A DNA stretch of 23,231 bases from Anaerolineae bacterium (GTDB taxonomy: Bacteria > Chloroflexota > Anaerolineae > Aggregatilineales > Phototrophicaceae), in contig JANQRM010000269.1 of NCBI GenBank assembly GCA_028284565.1, positions 1 through 23,231 of the forward strand, written 5' to 3'. Numbering within the stretch: position 1 is the first letter of the stretch; every line of letters starts with the position of its first letter. Positions 21,881 through 23,231 of this stretch are shown here, in pieces. Under the pieces are notes generated by a model, which made no database searches, had not been told where the DNA came from, and was given only the letters and a program-made list of their open reading frames with translations. A program made the position numbers and the translations under genes.

Positions 21881-23231
21881 ATGATAAAACGATTGCTTCC
21901 CCTATTTGTTATCCTGCTCTTCTCGATGTCCATCGCACAGAGTCAAAGTGATTGTGGCATCGCAGAGACGATTAGCTATCCAATTGATACGCAATTCTTT
22001 ACGTTGGCGCAGGACTTTGCGATTTCGAGTCCGCGTCATCAGGGGCGGTTTCATACGGGCGAGGATTGGTATGGTGGACGGGGACAATCGTATGGGCAAC
22101 CCGTGCGGGCGGCGGCGTTGGGGCGTGTCACCTATTCCTATGGGCTTGGTTGGGGTCGTGATGGTGGCGTTGTCATTTTGGAGCATACCTTTGCGGATGG
22201 GACACGCGCCTTCACGCAATACGGGCATATTACGGACACGGATACCTACCCCTTCCCGACGAAATTTGCCTGTGTTCAAGCTGGGGAAGTCATTGGTGTG
22301 ATTGGTGATTCACGTCCGGCTCCGCATTTGCATTTTGAGGTCAAGGTCGTTGATGGGGATACACCCGGTCCCGGCTATGCGTGGGAAGAACCTTATGGCG
22401 CAGGCTGGCGGTCTCCCTCGAAGTTTGTGGCGAATATGCAGACATGGCTTCATCGCGCGCATTTGTGGCATATTCAAACAGGGGAAAATCTCGCGGGGGA
22501 TGTGAATTTGGTATCCCCACCCTTGGTGTTGTTGGATAACAGCGTACTGTACTTTGATGATGACACGATTAAGCGCGCCACACAGGATGGGCGTGTCTTA
22601 TGGCGGATTGGCTTGGAACGTCAGCCTGTCAGTATCACGGGATTACAAGGGATTCCCATCATCACCTATGCGGATGGGACGGTGCAAGAGGTCACCATTG
22701 ACGGCGCATTGGGCGACCTGTGGTCACTGAATGAGTCCTTTGCGGGCGCACCCTTGACCATTGGGCAATGGCTCGTTTTCCCAACAACAGATAATCGCTT
22801 GGTCGCCGTCGATGACACGCGACGAAACATTGTCTGGGAAGTGGAGAATATTCCGCTGTTTCGCCGTTGGCATGTGGTGGGAGATGAAAGCAACTTCTTG
22901 ATTGCGCTGATTACGGAGACAGGTGAATTACTGACGATTTCGCAAACAGACGGGGTGGTTGACCGTGCGTTGTTACGAGCTTCGGGGAGTTTTGCGACGG
23001 GAGCAAATGGCGATCTGATCGCCTATACGCAAGGGGGCTTGTGGCAAATCACCCCCGATGGCGTGTGGTCAGTGGCGATGGAGGATGCACCGCCGAGTCA
23101 AGGGAGTGGGGCTGTGTTGGTCACGCCAGATAATCAACTCTTCCTCTTTGATGGCGCGACACTCCACTCTTATGACGATGAGCGCGCGAGTTTGTGGCAA
23201 GCCGAATTACAAGGCGTGTCAGGATTAGTCG
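21881..23231 (+). CDS. Secreted M23-family peptidase fused to a propeller-like region (3' partial)
   Basis: The frame stays open from the ATG at 21881 to the end of the window, 450 codons without a stop. It begins with a signal peptide (MIKRLLPLFVILLFSMSIAQ). Residues about 30-155 are a LytM/M23 zinc metallopeptidase domain: H58-x-x-x-D62 in FHTGEDW, H116 in QYGHI, and H149-x-H151 in APHLHFEV. These are the usual zinc and catalytic residues, so it should cut peptidoglycan cross-bridges or a related envelope target. From about 195 on, repeated strands such as GRVLWRIGLERQPV and RRNIVWEVENIPL look like PQQ- or WD-like propeller blades. No Shine-Dalgarno sequence is seen; translation probably follows lysE by coupling. 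Confidence 0.88.
   Translation, partial: MIKRLLPLFVILLFSMSIAQSQSDCGIAETISYPIDTQFFTLAQDFAISSPRHQGRFHTGEDWYGGRGQSYGQPVRAAALGRVTYSYGLGWGRDGGVVILEHTFADGTRAFTQYGHITDTDTYPFPTKFACVQAGEVIGVIGDSRPAPHLHFEVKVVDGDTPGPGYAWEEPYGAGWRSPSKFVANMQTWLHRAHLWHIQTGENLAGDVNLVSPPLVLLDNSVLYFDDDTIKRATQDGRVLWRIGLERQPVSITGLQGIPIITYADGTVQEVTIDGALGDLWSLNESFAGAPLTIGQWLVFPTTDNRLVAVDDTRRNIVWEVENIPLFRRWHVVGDESNFLIALITETGELLTISQTDGVVDRALLRASGSFATGANGDLIAYTQGGLWQITPDGVWSVAMEDAPPSQGSGAVLVTPDNQLFLFDGATLHSYDDERASLWQAELQGVSGLV

Overview
The window reads as ordinary bacterial chromosome: dense, mixed-strand, about balanced base composition, with short operons joined by ATGA overlaps. The gene set suggests a member of the Chloroflexota, perhaps Anaerolineae-like. 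The pointers are a XisH/XisI pair, a sorbosone-dehydrogenase-like propeller lipoprotein, secreted TPR proteins, an Lgt paralogue, and dispersed palindromes ending in GTAGGGGC/GCCCCTAC. This is inference from family content; no rRNA, tRNA or other taxonomic marker is present.

Layout. 1-683 (+): the last 37 codons of a heavy-metal P-type ATPase, then a DUF6939-type protein. 705-1567 (-): two translationally coupled VOC-fold proteins. 1772-3610 (+): a secreted protein of unknown function, a palindromic repeat, and rsmG. 3611-5406: a decayed copy of the sbcD 3' end, then an AT-rich secreted protein of 15 TPRs. 5408-7377 (-): sbcD/mre11-like nuclease, then the overlapping xisH-xisI pair. 7435-8953 (+): an overlapping oxidoreductase and uracil-DNA-glycosylase-like gene. 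9089-11910 (-): an operon of C-N hydrolase, App1-like phosphatase and NAD-dependent epimerase. 12016-12447 (-): a SnoaL-like protein. 12957-14364 (-): a quinol-monooxygenase-like gene and a MerR regulator behind a textbook 19-bp-spacer MerR promoter. 14365-15601: a gene-poor stretch with repeats and one DUF6210-like gene bracketed by two related hairpin elements. 15602-18802 (-): a TPR protein, an Lgt-like membrane protein lacking the catalytic signature, and a propeller lipoprotein. 18865-23231 (+): GNAT acetyltransferase, flavin reductase, DUF3891 protein, LysE transporter, and a secreted M23 peptidase fused to a propeller-like region that runs off the window.

Two kinds of DNA are mixed. 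Core-like genes (rsmG, sbcD, the epimerase operon, flavin reductase) share one codon style. The TPR gene at 3736, xisHI, the MerR/monooxygenase pair and the DUF6210-like gene are visibly richer in A+T and sit beside repeats or gene remnants, as expected of acquired genes. The best leads are: (a) the duplicated sbcD 3' end bracketing the TPR gene, which looks like insertion at a gene's 3' end; (b) the DUF6210-like gene between two homologous hairpins whose stems differ by compensatory changes; (c) the solitary XisH/XisI pair; and (d) the complete MerR promoter. I found no CRISPR array, transposase, integrase, tRNA or rRNA.
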